A stretch of 64,000 nucleotides of DNA from NCBI GenBank assembly GCA_039105265.1, contig JAPFFF010000049.1:248001-312000 (forward strand), in the 5' to 3' direction. The stretch's first letter is position 1, and the number at the start of each line of letters is the position of its first letter. A program made the translations under genes and the position numbers. Source of the DNA: Tritrichomonas musculus. Its lineage: Eukaryota > Parabasalia > Tritrichomonadida > Tritrichomonadidae. This document shows positions 25,852 through 35,859 of this stretch, in pieces. The notes below the pieces were generated by a model. The model worked only from the letters and a program-made list of their open reading frames with translations, was not told where the DNA came from and made no database searches.

Positions 25852-27457
25852 AGTAAATGAATCCAAAAGAAAGAATTTAAATATGAAGATTTCAAAAGAA
25901 GTTGAAAAAGCTTTTATTGATTGGAGAGACAATAATAAAAACAGTTATTTGAAATTTGATAATGTTGCAATAATGAGGCAACAATTAGGAGGTGATCAAG
26001 AATTAATCACTTTTTTGAATGAATTGAAGAAATACAAAGATGAATATTTATCTTATTATAACTATATTGATTTGAATCCATATTTCCCATCTGATAAACA
26101 AACAACAACAAATTCAAAACAAGTTATCATTAGTGTTCAACAAAAAATAGATCAAGCAAGACAAGATTGTGATGCTTTGGAAAGACAATATGAAGCAATA
26201 AATAATCAGTACTCGGAAATATGGAATGAAGTACAGGAGAGAGATGATAAAACATGGGTACGTAAATCTTGGCATTTTAATTATCAAGCCCTCTATAAAA
26301 AATATGATGGAGACAAAAATAAAGTTGGAAAACATATTTACTGCTCGTTTTATGATATGTTATGTTATAAAATAGATGGACATGGAAAGAAGAGTTTAAC
26401 AACCGCAGAATTTACGTCCATCATCGAAAATACTCATATATCAAATGGAAATACGGAAGATGATGGAATGATAACCATAAAAGACAAAATTCGGACAAAA
26501 TGGAAACAACTGGAAACAATAGACTGGTGGGGTGAGGATAAAGATCCTCTCCTATATTTCAATATCATGAAGAAAATAGGTGCGTGGAATGATGGAGATG
26601 AAAAAATATTAATGCAGAAATCAAAAGAAGATGGTTATCAGGAAATGATTAATCGAATTCAAACGGTTTATGCTAGTTATAGCGGAGAAGATAAATATCA
26701 ATTTAAAAATCCAAATGCAAATTTATCAGAAAAATTTACCGAAATAGCAACCGTAACACAAAAATTAGTTGACAATGCAAATGAATATATCAAAACACCT
26801 GGTTTGGTAAATGCTTGGAATTCAGCAAAATCATATATCAAAGAAAAAACATTAGGAGAACTCATGAAAAATTATCCTACTCCACAGGATGCAATGAAAT
26901 ATTTTATGAGAATTGGAATGGAATACACTTATCGTCAAACATTTAACAAAATGGAGATTTCATATCCAGAGAAGGTTAAAACAGATGAACAAAAAACAGA
27001 TTGGTTAAAATCGAAGATAAATAATTTTACCGATTTTGATTTGAATTATTTTCGATCGCAAAATTTTAATGATCTTTGGAGTCAATATTCAACAAAACCA
27101 AGATGTCCATTTAAAACATTGAATGAATTTTTAGACTACGTGGATAATAATGCAAAAGAAGCAAACATATTTTTAGAACATGAATTAGCAAAAGAAACAT
27201 TCTCAAAATGGTTCGGTCAAGAATATGATAATCCTGAGAATTTAGATAGAGAAAAACAAATTCAAGATATAGATTCAAAATTGAAGGACCTCTGGACTTA
27301 TGATAAAGAAGGAAGTGCATTTAAAACAGAAATGCTTGAATATAATACCAATTTTTCCACAAAAAATACAGTAGCAAAATTCGTATTGGACAAAGAGAGA
27401 GATATGGAAGGTTGGAGAATATTTATGAAAGTGAAGAATTTGTTTTTGCATTGTTGA
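25852..27457 (+). CDS. Lysine-rich hypothetical protein, right part, beyond Polinton 1
   Basis: This is the downstream part of the gene that Polinton 1 entered. The frame is open from the end of the target-site duplication, and its first internal ATG is at 25883. The visible 534 or so residues are Lys, Asn, Trp and Tyr rich, with repeated patterns such as W-x-x-L-x-x-I and D-x-W that suggest a helical, possibly scaffold-like protein. No enzyme motif is recognised. The 3' end overlaps the opposite-strand frame at 27298-28836 by 160 bases, which suggests that at least one of these two ends is not original. Function unknown. Confidence 0.55.
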
Positions 27458-28836
27458 ACCGTTGTCTTTTTATTTTTTCTATCGCTGCTGTCATCAATAT
27501 ATGATAACTTAATATGTATCTTAAACTCTTGGCATATTTTTTCAATTGAACCTTGGGATAAATACCTATTATTAATTCTTAATCGTATTTGATTTAAAAT
27601 ATCATCTGAATAAAAGTTAGTTTGTTTGAGAGCATAAACGAAGCAGCAATCATCCAATTCTTCACGTTGTTTAGTTGATTTTGTAATTTTTGCGGGAATC
27701 TCAATGGTTTCATATTCTAAATCACCAGTTAAATTATCATAATAACTCCGAGTGAATTCTTTTGCTTCTTCAAGAACAGTTACTTTTTCATCCACTAATG
27801 AATCAAATATTTGAAGACGTTTTAAATACTCAATAACTTTTTTAGGTACTTTATCATTAGCTATATAGTTAAAGAATGAACCACCAACGTCTTTACGGAC
27901 CCTATCTTTATGCAAATATTTTGAAAATCTTAATGATGAAAATAATGACCAATCAGGTAAATCTGCATTATCTCCACTATTGAATCCCGTAAATTCTGCC
28001 GGTATTTCGTCAAGGTCGAATATAAAATGTTCTTCAGTGAAATTTTCCATTAATTTATTATAAACTTCTGGTGTTAATGGTTTAGAATGCCATTGACCTT
28101 TAACTTTAAATTCTATTTTGTATTTATCCATTGGTAATGGGTCTATGTATTCCTGAAAGAAATTTTTAAGTAATGGAAACATTAATTTTTTGCCTTTATT
28201 GTTTAAAAGTTCAAAATTAATTTCCCAATTAGTAGGTGTTTTATATAATGATTTCATCATATCATCCACTAATGTTTGTTGTTCGTCATCTAATTTTTGC
28301 CATTCTTTAAATGATTTAATATTACGTAAATTAATATCTTTTGGTTTTTCTTCAGGGAAAAATTCCTCATCATTTAATGCATCAGCTGGTGGTGTATTAT
28401 ATAATAAATCACTTCTCCAAAATTCACGAATATCTTTTGAATGCTTCATTAATTCATCAAGAAATGAAGAATCTTTTTTATGTAAATCACGGTTGAATTT
28501 TTCATGTAAACGTTGACGGTTGAAATCATCAAGTGAATCTTGAATTTTGTATTTATTTAAATTTTTGAATAAATAATCATCTGAATCTATGTAACGTTTA
28601 AGTGGCTTCGGTGATGGAATATTTAAACCTTTCACGAACCAATACATGGAATTATAATTATTTTCTCCATCATATCCTTTATTTAAAATATCTGAAACTA
28701 GCATTTCAATTAAATTTTCACGTAAATCATTTTCATTATCAAATTCATTTTTCCAATCATTAATTGTTAAATTTTCATTATATAATAAATTTGATAACTC
28801 GATTAATTTATTTGTTGGCGTATTGTCTAATGACAT
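27298..28836 (-). pseudogene. Maverick polymerase-like N-terminal fragment (fossil)
   Basis: A 512-residue frame, AT-rich in codon use. The region KFKVKGQWHSKPLTPEVYNKLM, the stretch DLPDWSLFSSLRFSKYL and the block LDDCCFVYALKQTNFYSDDILNQIRLRINNRYLS resemble the N-terminal, OTU-like cysteine region found in large parabasalid Maverick polymerases; in Polintons 1 and 2 the comparable block is DDNLCWYRFLA. No polymerase motifs are present here, so it is a fragment. A TTTTTTATC box lies at 28849-28857, and the 75 bases before the ATG are duplicated before the next gene. The assignment rests on family memory and on the promoter match, so it is moderate. Confidence 0.45.
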
Positions 28837-28848
28837 ATTTTTATATTA

Positions 28849-28857
28849 GATAAAAAA
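28849..28857 (-). promoter_or_regulatory. TTTTTTATC box, first copy of a duplicated upstream module
   Basis: The stretch 28837-28918 and the stretch 29400-29480 share an ordered run of AT-rich words (a TTTTTTATC box, then GATTTATTTTTGAGACATG-like sequence and GATATAAAAATAA on the plus strand), so the two minus-strand genes share a duplicated leader. Confidence 0.45.
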
Positions 28858-28916
28858 TTAAAAAATAAAAAATTAATTAGATTTATTTTTGAGACATGTG
28901 ATATAAAAATAATTAT

Positions 28917-29399
28917 TCAATTAAAATTTAATTTTAATAATTCCATTATTTCATAATCGTCAATATTTAAAAATCTTTCAACCGTTTCGGGTATATTTTC
29001 ATCATTAAATAGAAACATAAATTTCTTTTCCATATCGAATTCATGAAGTGTGCAATGCATGAAATCCCAAATATTACAATGATGGAATAATTTATTCGGT
29101 TCGTTGTCGTAAGCATAAAGAAAATGATAAATTCCGCAAATGAAAGTTAAAACACCGTTAAATGTACAAACTTCGTTACACTTTTCATTATTTAAAATTC
29201 TTTTGGTCAATAATGCATTTTCATTTTGTCGCTTCTCTTTATCATTCATATCAGGATTTACGTATTCATAATATAAATCTGTTATTTCATCAGTACGCTT
29301 TACAATTTGTTTTAACAATTTACGATTTATTGTTTTATAATATTTATTAATTTGTTTATATAATTTATTCATTTTGTCATTAACAATTGATTTAGTCAT
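28917..29399 (-). CDS. Hypothetical protein, 160 aa, from an older element
   Basis: Starts MTKSIVNDKMNKLYKQINKYY and is basic and helical for 80 residues. A more hydrophobic, Cys/His-containing middle follows (CNEVCTFNGVLTFICGIYHFLYAYD, HHCNIWDFMHCTLHEFD), then an acidic tail. No family is recognised. TTTTTTATC at 29412-29420 and the duplicated leader link it to the fragment at 27298-28836, so both probably come from one Maverick-type element of a different lineage. Confidence 0.5.
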   Translation of the reverse strand: MTKSIVNDKMNKLYKQINKYYKTINRKLLKQIVKRTDEITDLYYEYVNPDMNDKEKRQNENALLTKRILNNEKCNEVCTFNGVLTFICGIYHFLYAYDNEPNKLFHHCNIWDFMHCTLHEFDMEKKFMFLFNDENIPETVERFLNIDDYEIMELLKLNFN

Positions 29400-29411
29400 A
29401 TTTTTATATTA

Positions 29412-29420
29412 GATAAAAAA
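29412..29420 (-). promoter_or_regulatory. TTTTTTATC box, second copy of the duplicated module
   Basis: TTTTTTATC on the minus strand, 12 bases before ATG 29399, inside the leader shared with the 28836 gene. Confidence 0.45.
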
Positions 29421-29654
29421 TTAAATTAAAATAAAATTAGATTTATTTTTTTGAGACATGTGATATAAAAATAAATGATAAAATAATTATATAATTTGTG
29501 GTGAACGTTTATTTATAAAATTTTTTTCGATTTGTGTGAGTATTCAAATTATCAGACATTTCGGAAATAACGTATTTTATAAAATTTTTTCGATTTTTGA
29601 GAGTATTGAATTAAAAAATTTTAAAAATTTGACTAGTCGTTTTCTCGTCAAAGT

Positions 29655-29816
29655 ATTGAAAATTTCGTTTTTACTCGTCAACCGTCGTTAGTTTATATTT
29701 AATTTGAGTAATTATTGAAAATTTCGTTTTTACTCGTCAACCGTCGTTAGTTTATATTTAATTTGAGTAATTATTGAAATCTTCGTTTTTTTTTTTTTAC
29801 TCGTCAACCGTCGTTA
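29655..29816. repeat. 59-bp tandem repeat, about 2.8 units
   Basis: Units begin with TATTGAAAATTTCG at about 29655 and 29714 and a variant near 29773, and contain TACTCGTCAACCGTCGTTA. The period is 59 bases. The last unit has a long T run. Non-coding. Confidence 0.88.
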
Positions 29817-30468
29817 ATTTTAACATATTCTTTATTTTAAAATAAATTTAATCATTTACTTATAAAATTTATGATTTCAATTTTTGACTTTTGAGATTTG
29901 AGGATTAAATTTATGAAAATCATTTATGAAGGGGTGATGAATCAGTGGTGTTGTAAAATTGAATAATATGTTCGGGTTTAAAGTTATGGCTTTAAATTCT
30001 TGAGTTACTGGTGTTTTAGACCGAAGGTCTAAAATCACAGTAAATACATACGACGTAAATCAAATAAAAAAAATTTATAAAGCGACCGTTTTCCCCAAAA
30101 AATCTCTGGGGAGATTTTCCCCAAAAATAAACCATTCAAATTCTATTCAAATTTCTCCCCAAATTTACTTTGGGGAAATTCTCCCCATTTCCCCAAATGG
30201 GGAAATAGGAATATTTTTTCTCTTTTATTAACTGTCTAATTCATTCATTTTAACTACCACTAATTAAAATACTGTATTGCTTATATTTATGTATTACTTT
30301 ATACACGCGAAGTAGTTCCTTGTTTTATAAAGAAGAATATTATATAAAATTATTTTTTTATTTAAAAAAACATGCATGCCAACCATGATAGAACAAATGT
30401 AGAACTTTATAATTTAACTATATTTGAATAAATTTAAATTATTTTTTATTATTATTTTTAATAAGATA
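29817..30468. other. AT-rich spacer with C-run/G-run hairpins
   Basis: No gene is seen. Around 30095-30210 there are repeated CCCCAAA and TTTGGGG words that can form several hairpins, including CCCCATTT...AAATGGGG with a four-C loop. A related direct-repeat block, CCCCTGGGGAGG with flanking C-runs, lies at about 32315-32360. Confidence 0.6.
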
Positions 30469-30718
30469 TTTAAGGTACAAATCCAGTACGTTATTTTTTG
30501 AATAGGAGAACGTTTATTATTTGAATAGTTGCATATCTCTGAAAAAGTTTAAATTGACTAGGTTTGTTTTTGACACTTATTTTACAATTTAAATAAACAT
30601 TATGACATGTTATATGAAATGGATGAAAATAATCGTTTTTTATTTAACATGTCATTTTATTCTTTGAGAATGTCAAAAAAAATAGCGGTTATTAAACGTA
30701 CTGGATTTGTACCTTAAA
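30469..30718. mobile_element. MITE-like foldback element, 250 bp
   Basis: Perfect 24-base inverted ends lie at 30469-30492 and 30695-30718, reading inward GGTACAAATCCAGTACGTT after TTAA. Inner inverted pairs continue the symmetry: TTTTTGACA near 30568 with TGTCAAAAA near 30672, and ATGACATGTTA (30602) with TAACATGTCAT (30645). There is no coding frame. TTAA at both outer edges could be a TTAA target duplication (piggyBac-like), or TA could be the target (Tc1/mariner-like, a group known from Trichomonas). Non-autonomous DNA transposon; superfamily unresolved. Confidence 0.8.
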
Positions 30719-30914
30719 ACCAAATTTTATAAATAGTTGATATTTTTGTGAATATGATATTTAAAGCCAAAAATATAGTAAAGAGTAAAAAAACTTTAAG
30801 ATTAATCATAATTTGACGTTAAAAAGCCCACCGAGTGGAAATTTAACGTAGAAAATTTTCAATATCTTTTGATGTGATATGTTTTTCCACATCATTTTTT
30901 ATTAAATAAATGCG

Positions 30915-31400
30915 GAGATACAGTCCGCTATTGAAGTCAAGAACAGAGAGATTGAAACACTCAACAGCAAGATCAATGAATTGAATTCAACGATCGAAGT
31001 CCTCAATGGACAAATCGCTGAATTACAATCAACAGTTGAAGCCAAGAACAGAGAAATTGAAGCACTCAATGGCAAGATCTTGAGAGATGACAGCTAAAAT
31101 TGAATCACTCATAGGTAAGATTGTTAAACTTCAATCAAGTTGAAACCAAGAACAGAGAAATCGAAGCACTCAACGGAAAGATCAGTTAGTTACAATCAAC
31201 AATTGAAGCCAAGGATAGAGAGATCGAAGAACTCAATTGCAAGATCAATGAAATGAATTACTCAATGGCAAGACTGCTGAACTTCAATACACTGTTGAAG
31301 CTAAAGAAAGAGAAATTGAAGTTCTCGACAGCAAGATCAGTGAAATTTATATCAACAATCGATTCACTCAAAATCAAGATCAGTGGAATTACAATCAACA
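30915..31400 (+). pseudogene. Degraded coiled-coil repeat gene fragment
   Basis: Repeats of about 63 bases encode coil units such as EVKNREIETLNSKINELNSTI. One frame is open from 30915 to a stop at 31095-31097 with no ATG in frame at the start; after that, recognisable unit remnants continue in shifted frames with several stops to about 31400. The GAAGCCAAGAACAGAGAAATTGAA-like word recurs four or more times. This looks like a fragment of a long host coiled-coil protein of the kind often annotated in Trichomonas as viral A-type inclusion-like; that name is only a similarity label. Truncated at both ends and not functional. Confidence 0.65.
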
Positions 31401-32311
31401 AACTGGCTATAAATGTTATAATAAATCATTAAAATAGGTATACATCTTAATTTTATGTCATTCGCAATAATGCTTCAATTATGAAAATGAGTTTTTTGAT
31501 ATAAGTTTATTAAGAAAAGATGTTTATATTTTAATACTGAGTTATGTTTCTTATTAAAGTTTTCTTCGTTATAGTAATATATTATTAGATTATTCACTTA
31601 TTTGTTTGAGATGTATGCTTGAGCGATGTATTTGACTTGTACTATTGATGCGGAACATTTTGTATTATTTTATATTTTTTTATTTTTGAGTTTTGTTAGA
31701 TTATGTCATAATGCATGATTATAAGTTATATCTTTGATTTAATAAGTTTATTCTATTTGTTTTGAGGTATACATTTGTGTTATGCTATTGAAATATGATC
31801 TCTTATACAATTATTCGATTATGCAATTATTAATTATTCGAATTTGAGTTATACGATTTCAAAACACATTTATTATATTATAATAGACTTATACAATTGA
31901 TTTATTCTGCTTATGCTTGCTCATTTTATGTATGGAAGATAATCAATTATATAATGAAACCTTATTCGTAAAAATAGTGATTAGTAAGTTAAATACTATT
32001 TATATGTAATGTTTATTTATATATCAGCAATATGAAGAAAAAGGAGCTACTTTGAAAAAGTTATTTGATAATGGATAATATGATTATGTTGAAAAGTTGT
32101 ATTTGTTGTAAAAATATGTTTGTTGCGATGTTTCTTGAGAAGAAATTTGATTGTACTGTTTTGAAAGGCGTTTTGTGACGTATTTTGATTCGACGTCTAG
32201 TAAAGCATTTATAAAAATTTTCATATTTGAACTTTTTAATGAAACTCATTGAATTAAAATTTTCAAGATTAACTTTTATGTAACCACATTTTTTCGCTAC
32301 ATAAAATGTGG
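31401..32311. other. AT-rich non-coding stretch
   Basis: Mostly A/T runs with no supported gene, tRNA or repeat. An open frame on the minus strand at 32060-32378 has biased composition and overlaps the C/G-run repeat; I do not accept it as a gene. Confidence 0.6.
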
Positions 32312-32743
32312 TTACATTTCCCCAAAATTTTTTCCCCTGGGGAGGATTTTTTCCCCAATTCTGAGGTTTAGACCACAAATTAATTTCGCTCTATGACTTC
32401 CTTCTTTAAATGCTATATAATTACTTGCCTTCAGTGATATTGTCCTGTTGTTAATATTCTTGAAGGTAATTATTTGTTGGCTCACACTATTTACTTTTTG
32501 GTTAGTGTTCAAATAGTTTACCAAATTGTTAAAAGAGTATGCATACATATCCTTGAAATCAATTCTAATCTCCCCATTAGATGTCTGGAATATTAAATAA
32601 TCATCTTCAGTGGTTAATAGTATGTTGGCCTTGGTATTGATTGATGAAACATAATACTTCACGTAAGGACATTTCCACGGTATATCAATATTCATTCTCA
32701 CAGTATTGTAATTTTCTGGTTGACTCTGAACTGAATACAACAT
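32312..32743 (-). CDS. Conserved-looking beta-rich protein, 143 aa
   Basis: Starts MLYSVQSQPENYNTVRMNIDIPW; alternating strands (ANILLTTEDDYLIFQTSNGEIRIDF, SQQIITFKNINNRTISL) suggest a small beta-sandwich. The last part lies inside the C/G-run repeat near 32315-32360, so the natural end is uncertain. Divergent from the 32763 gene with 19 bases between ATGs, a layout typical of this element group. A minor capsid or vertex protein is possible but unproven. Confidence 0.58.
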   Translation of the reverse strand: MLYSVQSQPENYNTVRMNIDIPWKCPYVKYYVSSINTKANILLTTEDDYLIFQTSNGEIRIDFKDMYAYSFNNLVNYLNTNQKVNSVSQQIITFKNINNRTISLKASNYIAFKEGSHRAKLICGLNLRIGEKILPRGKNFGEM

Positions 32744-32762
32744 TATTTAATTTCAGATTAAA

Positions 32763-33611
32763 ATGTCTTTGACACTATATTCTGCAAAGAGCAATGTGGC
32801 ATCTAAACTTAAAGCAAATGGTTTTGAAATATGTGCAGGAGAAGATGAAGATGGAAATGAACAAATAAATATCACACAAGATGATAAACCAAATGAATAC
32901 CCAAAATTTAATTGTCTATACAATAAACCTGACGGATACGAACAAGTAGTATTGAATGAAGATAAAGGGCAATGTGAAGTTGTAAAATATGTTCAAACTC
33001 CTACTGCACCACCAAAACCTTCTCCAACTGAACCTTTCCTCAAATACAAGCCATTTTATAATTTAGCTGATATGTTGATGAATATTATGAAGAATGAAAA
33101 AAAGAATCAAAACACAACGAGAATATTATATGATGTATTTAACGAAACAAACTGGAAAAAATTTATAAATGGCACAAAGCAATATCATTACAATCTTCAA
33201 GACAATACCCTCAAGACAATAGGATATAAATATAAAAATAGCGATGAAGAAGTGAAAGCAGACCAGTTAGTGGAAGTAGGAAGCCCGGGTGAATTCATCG
33301 ATATCTATACGCAAAACCAAAAAGATAATTACACAAATATTAAACTATTTATGGGTGCTTTCCTAGCACAATACTTGGTTGAAGTAATGATAAAGAAAGG
33401 AGTCAACTATATTAAAACCAGAAAAGATGCTGATAGTTTACGAATAACAATTATTGAAGATGACGGTACATCTGAAACTATCACACTTGGAGAATACTTA
33501 AATAATGTGTACTCAAGCTTAAACAATCTAACGCAAGCTCATATGATTTACATGATTATGTCCTCAAAATTAAATCCTGTAAATGCAATCAAGGTGGCGG
33601 AGGAGGGGTGA
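32763..33611 (+). CDS. Virus-like structural protein, 282 aa, family not recognised
   Basis: The N-terminal part has SLTLYSAKSNVASKLKANGFEICAGEDEDG and a Pro-rich stretch (TAPPKPSPTEPF) near residue 82. A helical part follows (FYNLADMLMNIMKNEKK) and a C-terminal segment rich in strands and helices. It ends where the next frame begins. Together with the gene to its right it forms a plus-strand pair facing the protease gene. Probably from a Maverick-type element; function unknown. Confidence 0.58.
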   Translation: MSLTLYSAKSNVASKLKANGFEICAGEDEDGNEQINITQDDKPNEYPKFNCLYNKPDGYEQVVLNEDKGQCEVVKYVQTPTAPPKPSPTEPFLKYKPFYNLADMLMNIMKNEKKNQNTTRILYDVFNETNWKKFINGTKQYHYNLQDNTLKTIGYKYKNSDEEVKADQLVEVGSPGEFIDIYTQNQKDNYTNIKLFMGAFLAQYLVEVMIKKGVNYIKTRKDADSLRITIIEDDGTSETITLGEYLNNVYSSLNNLTQAHMIYMIMSSKLNPVNAIKVAEEG

Positions 33612-34414
33612 ACCAAGCTGATATAAATCGCATACTACAGATGAGAGATCACTTAGAAAATCATATCCGAGATTTACAAAACAATCAAAATCGTCTCTTC
33701 GTAGACAGAGCAGTTGAGTCTACTCAAGATGTATTTACTCAAACGATTTTATATCGAGATGCAATTCCAGAAATAGCGAAACAAGTCCTTGAACAAAATG
33801 AAGAGAAACAAAAAGTTGATGTACAAGATAAAAGTTCGGACCGTGGAAAACATCATGGTGATGATTATGTGTGGAATGTATTATGGAAAGAATGGGAAGA
33901 AATAATAGATGAGTTTGACAGACCTGAAGGATGGAGAGAAGATAGACAAGCTAGTGTTCCAATAAATTATATTTGGGATTTGGTACATGGAGAATGGGTC
34001 ATGATTGATAATGTCCATGATAATATATCACCAACATGGAGGCATGAAATGGATAGTGAATACATTGCGTATAATCTTCTTAAGATTTATGAGAATGATG
34101 AAGATGGTTTTTTACGATGGAGTGATAGATATCAAGAGTGGGAATGGTACTCATATCATGATTGTTATACAGAGAATGAATCAATTTATATTCCAAACAG
34201 GATTCGTGATAATCAAGAAGTTTTTGGTCCATCTTTTGCGTGGAATATTATGGATACACAATGGCAAGAACATGACCATGAATTCCTAGATAATTGGAGA
34301 ACAGATTCCATTGTTTTGAAGTTCTCGAAGTATTCTCTTTCTAATATCTGGTATATTGCGTTGTTTAAACTTACCATTTCCTTCATGCAAAAAGGTACGA
34401 CAAGATTCCATTAG
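33608..34414 (+). CDS. Trp-rich repeat protein, about 268 aa, start uncertain
   Basis: The frame opens next to the stop of the previous gene; the first ATG is at 33641. After a coiled N-terminal part (LENHIRDLQNNQNRLF) come four or so units with a W-N/D-x-L/I-x-x-x-x-W pattern (DYVWNVLWKEWEEII, NYIWDLVHGEWVMID, FAWNIMDTQWQEHDHEF) and acidic linkers. The 3' end overlaps the protease gene on the other strand by 129 bases, so one of the ends is probably not original. Family not recognised. Confidence 0.55.
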   Translation: MNQADINRILQMRDHLENHIRDLQNNQNRLFVDRAVESTQDVFTQTILYRDAIPEIAKQVLEQNEEKQKVDVQDKSSDRGKHHGDDYVWNVLWKEWEEIIDEFDRPEGWREDRQASVPINYIWDLVHGEWVMIDNVHDNISPTWRHEMDSEYIAYNLLKIYENDEDGFLRWSDRYQEWEWYSYHDCYTENESIYIPNRIRDNQEVFGPSFAWNIMDTQWQEHDHEFLDNWRTDSIVLKFSKYSLSNIWYIALFKLTISFMQKGTTRFH

Positions 34415-35392
34415 AAACACTCCACAATCCTTGTTATTCTTTTGACTAGGTTCATCATAATATTTTGCTTTTAATTTACCTGTTGCTGAAATATCGATAT
34501 ACTTATTAAGTATCTTTACCTCTGGCGCCATTGACTTATTCTCAGAGTCATAGCATTCGATTATTTTCTTTGGATATTGAACAATACATAAAACCCAATG
34601 TTCTCCATCTGAGCAAATGGGAACAAATACTTTATCGAAATGTGAAAATGACTGTTTACCTGAGATAGGACTTTTCATCAGTTCTAGTAATTTTTCATTA
34701 TCATTAGTCTCATATGCTATAGAAAGGAGGGTATAAAATGCAGTAGGTAAAACCAATATTTTCTTTTTATCAAACTCTGCCTCATTTTGACCAGGTTGTT
34801 TATTCAATCTCTTTCCTTTTTCATATAGAAGTTTCAAGTAGTCATCAATAACATCTTCGTCTATATTTTCATCATTGACTAAACTCCTCCAATCATGAAT
34901 CCTATTATGTCCTTGGTCTACTGTATACTCTCCTGCCTTCTGTGGAGTCATACGGGTTTGTCTTGGAGGAGGACTAGTACCTCGAGAGGTATGTGATGAT
35001 GGAAACTGTGGAGGTGGTGATGAAGGAGGAGGAGGTGGAGGTGAAGGTGAACGAGGTCGTTTTGATTTTGTCTTAGGTTGTTTTGATTTTTTCTTAGGTC
35101 TATCATCCTCGTCTAAATTTGTACCACTTTGAAGTAAAAGTTGAATTCTGTTTTGATTTTGATCCCTTGTTGGTGGCTCAACATTTGTGGGTCGGTTCCT
35201 ACCGATTTTCATAAGGTTAAGATGATAATCATTTCGATTTAAAGTTGGAGGTCTGGGTAATGGAGCCAATTCAGGTATATCATCTGTTTGAATACCTCTA
35301 GTTTTATATTCTTTCTTATCACTTTTCAATGTTCTTTCTTTCATCTGCTCTCTCAGTTCTCTAGCTGCTTGTTTTTCCTCCTCAGTCTTCAT
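34286..35392 (-). CDS. Ulp1/adenain-like cysteine protease (virion maturation type)
   Basis: 368 residues. Residues 1-180 are basic, Pro-rich and probably disordered. The C-terminal 190 residues show the C48/C5 fold order: KVFVPICSDGEHWVLCIVQYPKKIIECYDSEN-type block with catalytic His and Asp near 260-285, then NNKDCGVFLMESC with the catalytic Cys near 330. Such proteases process capsid precursors in Polintons and adenoviruses. It is the only protease seen in the window, and Polinton 1 has none recognisable. It may belong to Polinton 2 or to a separate element on its left. Confidence 0.75.
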   Translation of the reverse strand: MKTEEEKQAARELREQMKERTLKSDKKEYKTRGIQTDDIPELAPLPRPPTLNRNDYHLNLMKIGRNRPTNVEPPTRDQNQNRIQLLLQSGTNLDEDDRPKKKSKQPKTKSKRPRSPSPPPPPPSSPPPQFPSSHTSRGTSPPPRQTRMTPQKAGEYTVDQGHNRIHDWRSLVNDENIDEDVIDDYLKLLYEKGKRLNKQPGQNEAEFDKKKILVLPTAFYTLLSIAYETNDNEKLLELMKSPISGKQSFSHFDKVFVPICSDGEHWVLCIVQYPKKIIECYDSENKSMAPEVKILNKYIDISATGKLKAKYYDEPSQKNNKDCGVFLMESCRTFLHEGNGKFKQRNIPDIRKRILRELQNNGICSPII

Positions 35393-35440
35393 TCGAGATA
35401 TCCTTATGTTGATAATATCATAATGTAATTTTATCTCTGT

Positions 35441-35818
35441 TTATATACCTTGATCTGATTCTTGGAGAGTATATTGATATGGCTTTAATATTGTTATGTA
35501 ATGCCCATGTTCATCTTTATCATCTTGATTTTTCTTAATAGCAAACACACAACCTGTAAATTTTGCTCTTGGTCTCTCTCTCTTGAGTCTATTAGCAAAT
35601 TCAAGTACGTCTTTAAAAGCTATACTAGTATTTAAATATGTCTCATATAATTTTTGTAGATTTATTTGATTATTAGAGAACTTCCATTTAGTTTGACCCA
35701 AACCTCTTGTTAATCTTGCAACATCTCTATCAACTAGTTTAGGTCGAAATTTAATAGTACCTTGTAATAGTTGTATTTTATTGTTAGGTTTAGTTTGTGT
35801 ACCTACATTACTTGTCAT
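35441..35818 (-). CDS. Hypothetical protein, 125 aa
   Basis: Starts MTSNVGTQTKPNNKIQLLQG; basic, with VARLTRGLGQTKWKF, a helix, and a strand pair (KFTGCVFAIKKNQ, HGHYITILKPYQYTL). The Thr-Gln-Thr-Lys start resembles GIQTDD in the protease N-terminus just upstream on the strand, suggesting a shared processing or targeting motif, which is a weak point. It lies between the protease and a small coiled-coil gene on the same strand. Function unknown. Confidence 0.58.
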   Translation of the reverse strand: MTSNVGTQTKPNNKIQLLQGTIKFRPKLVDRDVARLTRGLGQTKWKFSNNQINLQKLYETYLNTSIAFKDVLEFANRLKRERPRAKFTGCVFAIKKNQDDKDEHGHYITILKPYQYTLQESDQGI

Positions 35819-35859
35819 TTAAAAATCAAATAAAAGAAAGAAGAAGAAGATGTTGTTTA

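Noticed and set aside
30095-32360. C/G-run blocks near 30.1 kb and 32.3 kb as terminal inverted repeats of an element
   Set aside because: They align better as short direct repeats than as inverted repeats, and no duplication flanks them.
32060-32378. Minus-strand 105-codon frame
   Set aside because: Composition is biased, it overlaps another frame and the C/G-run repeat, and it has no homolog or promoter box.
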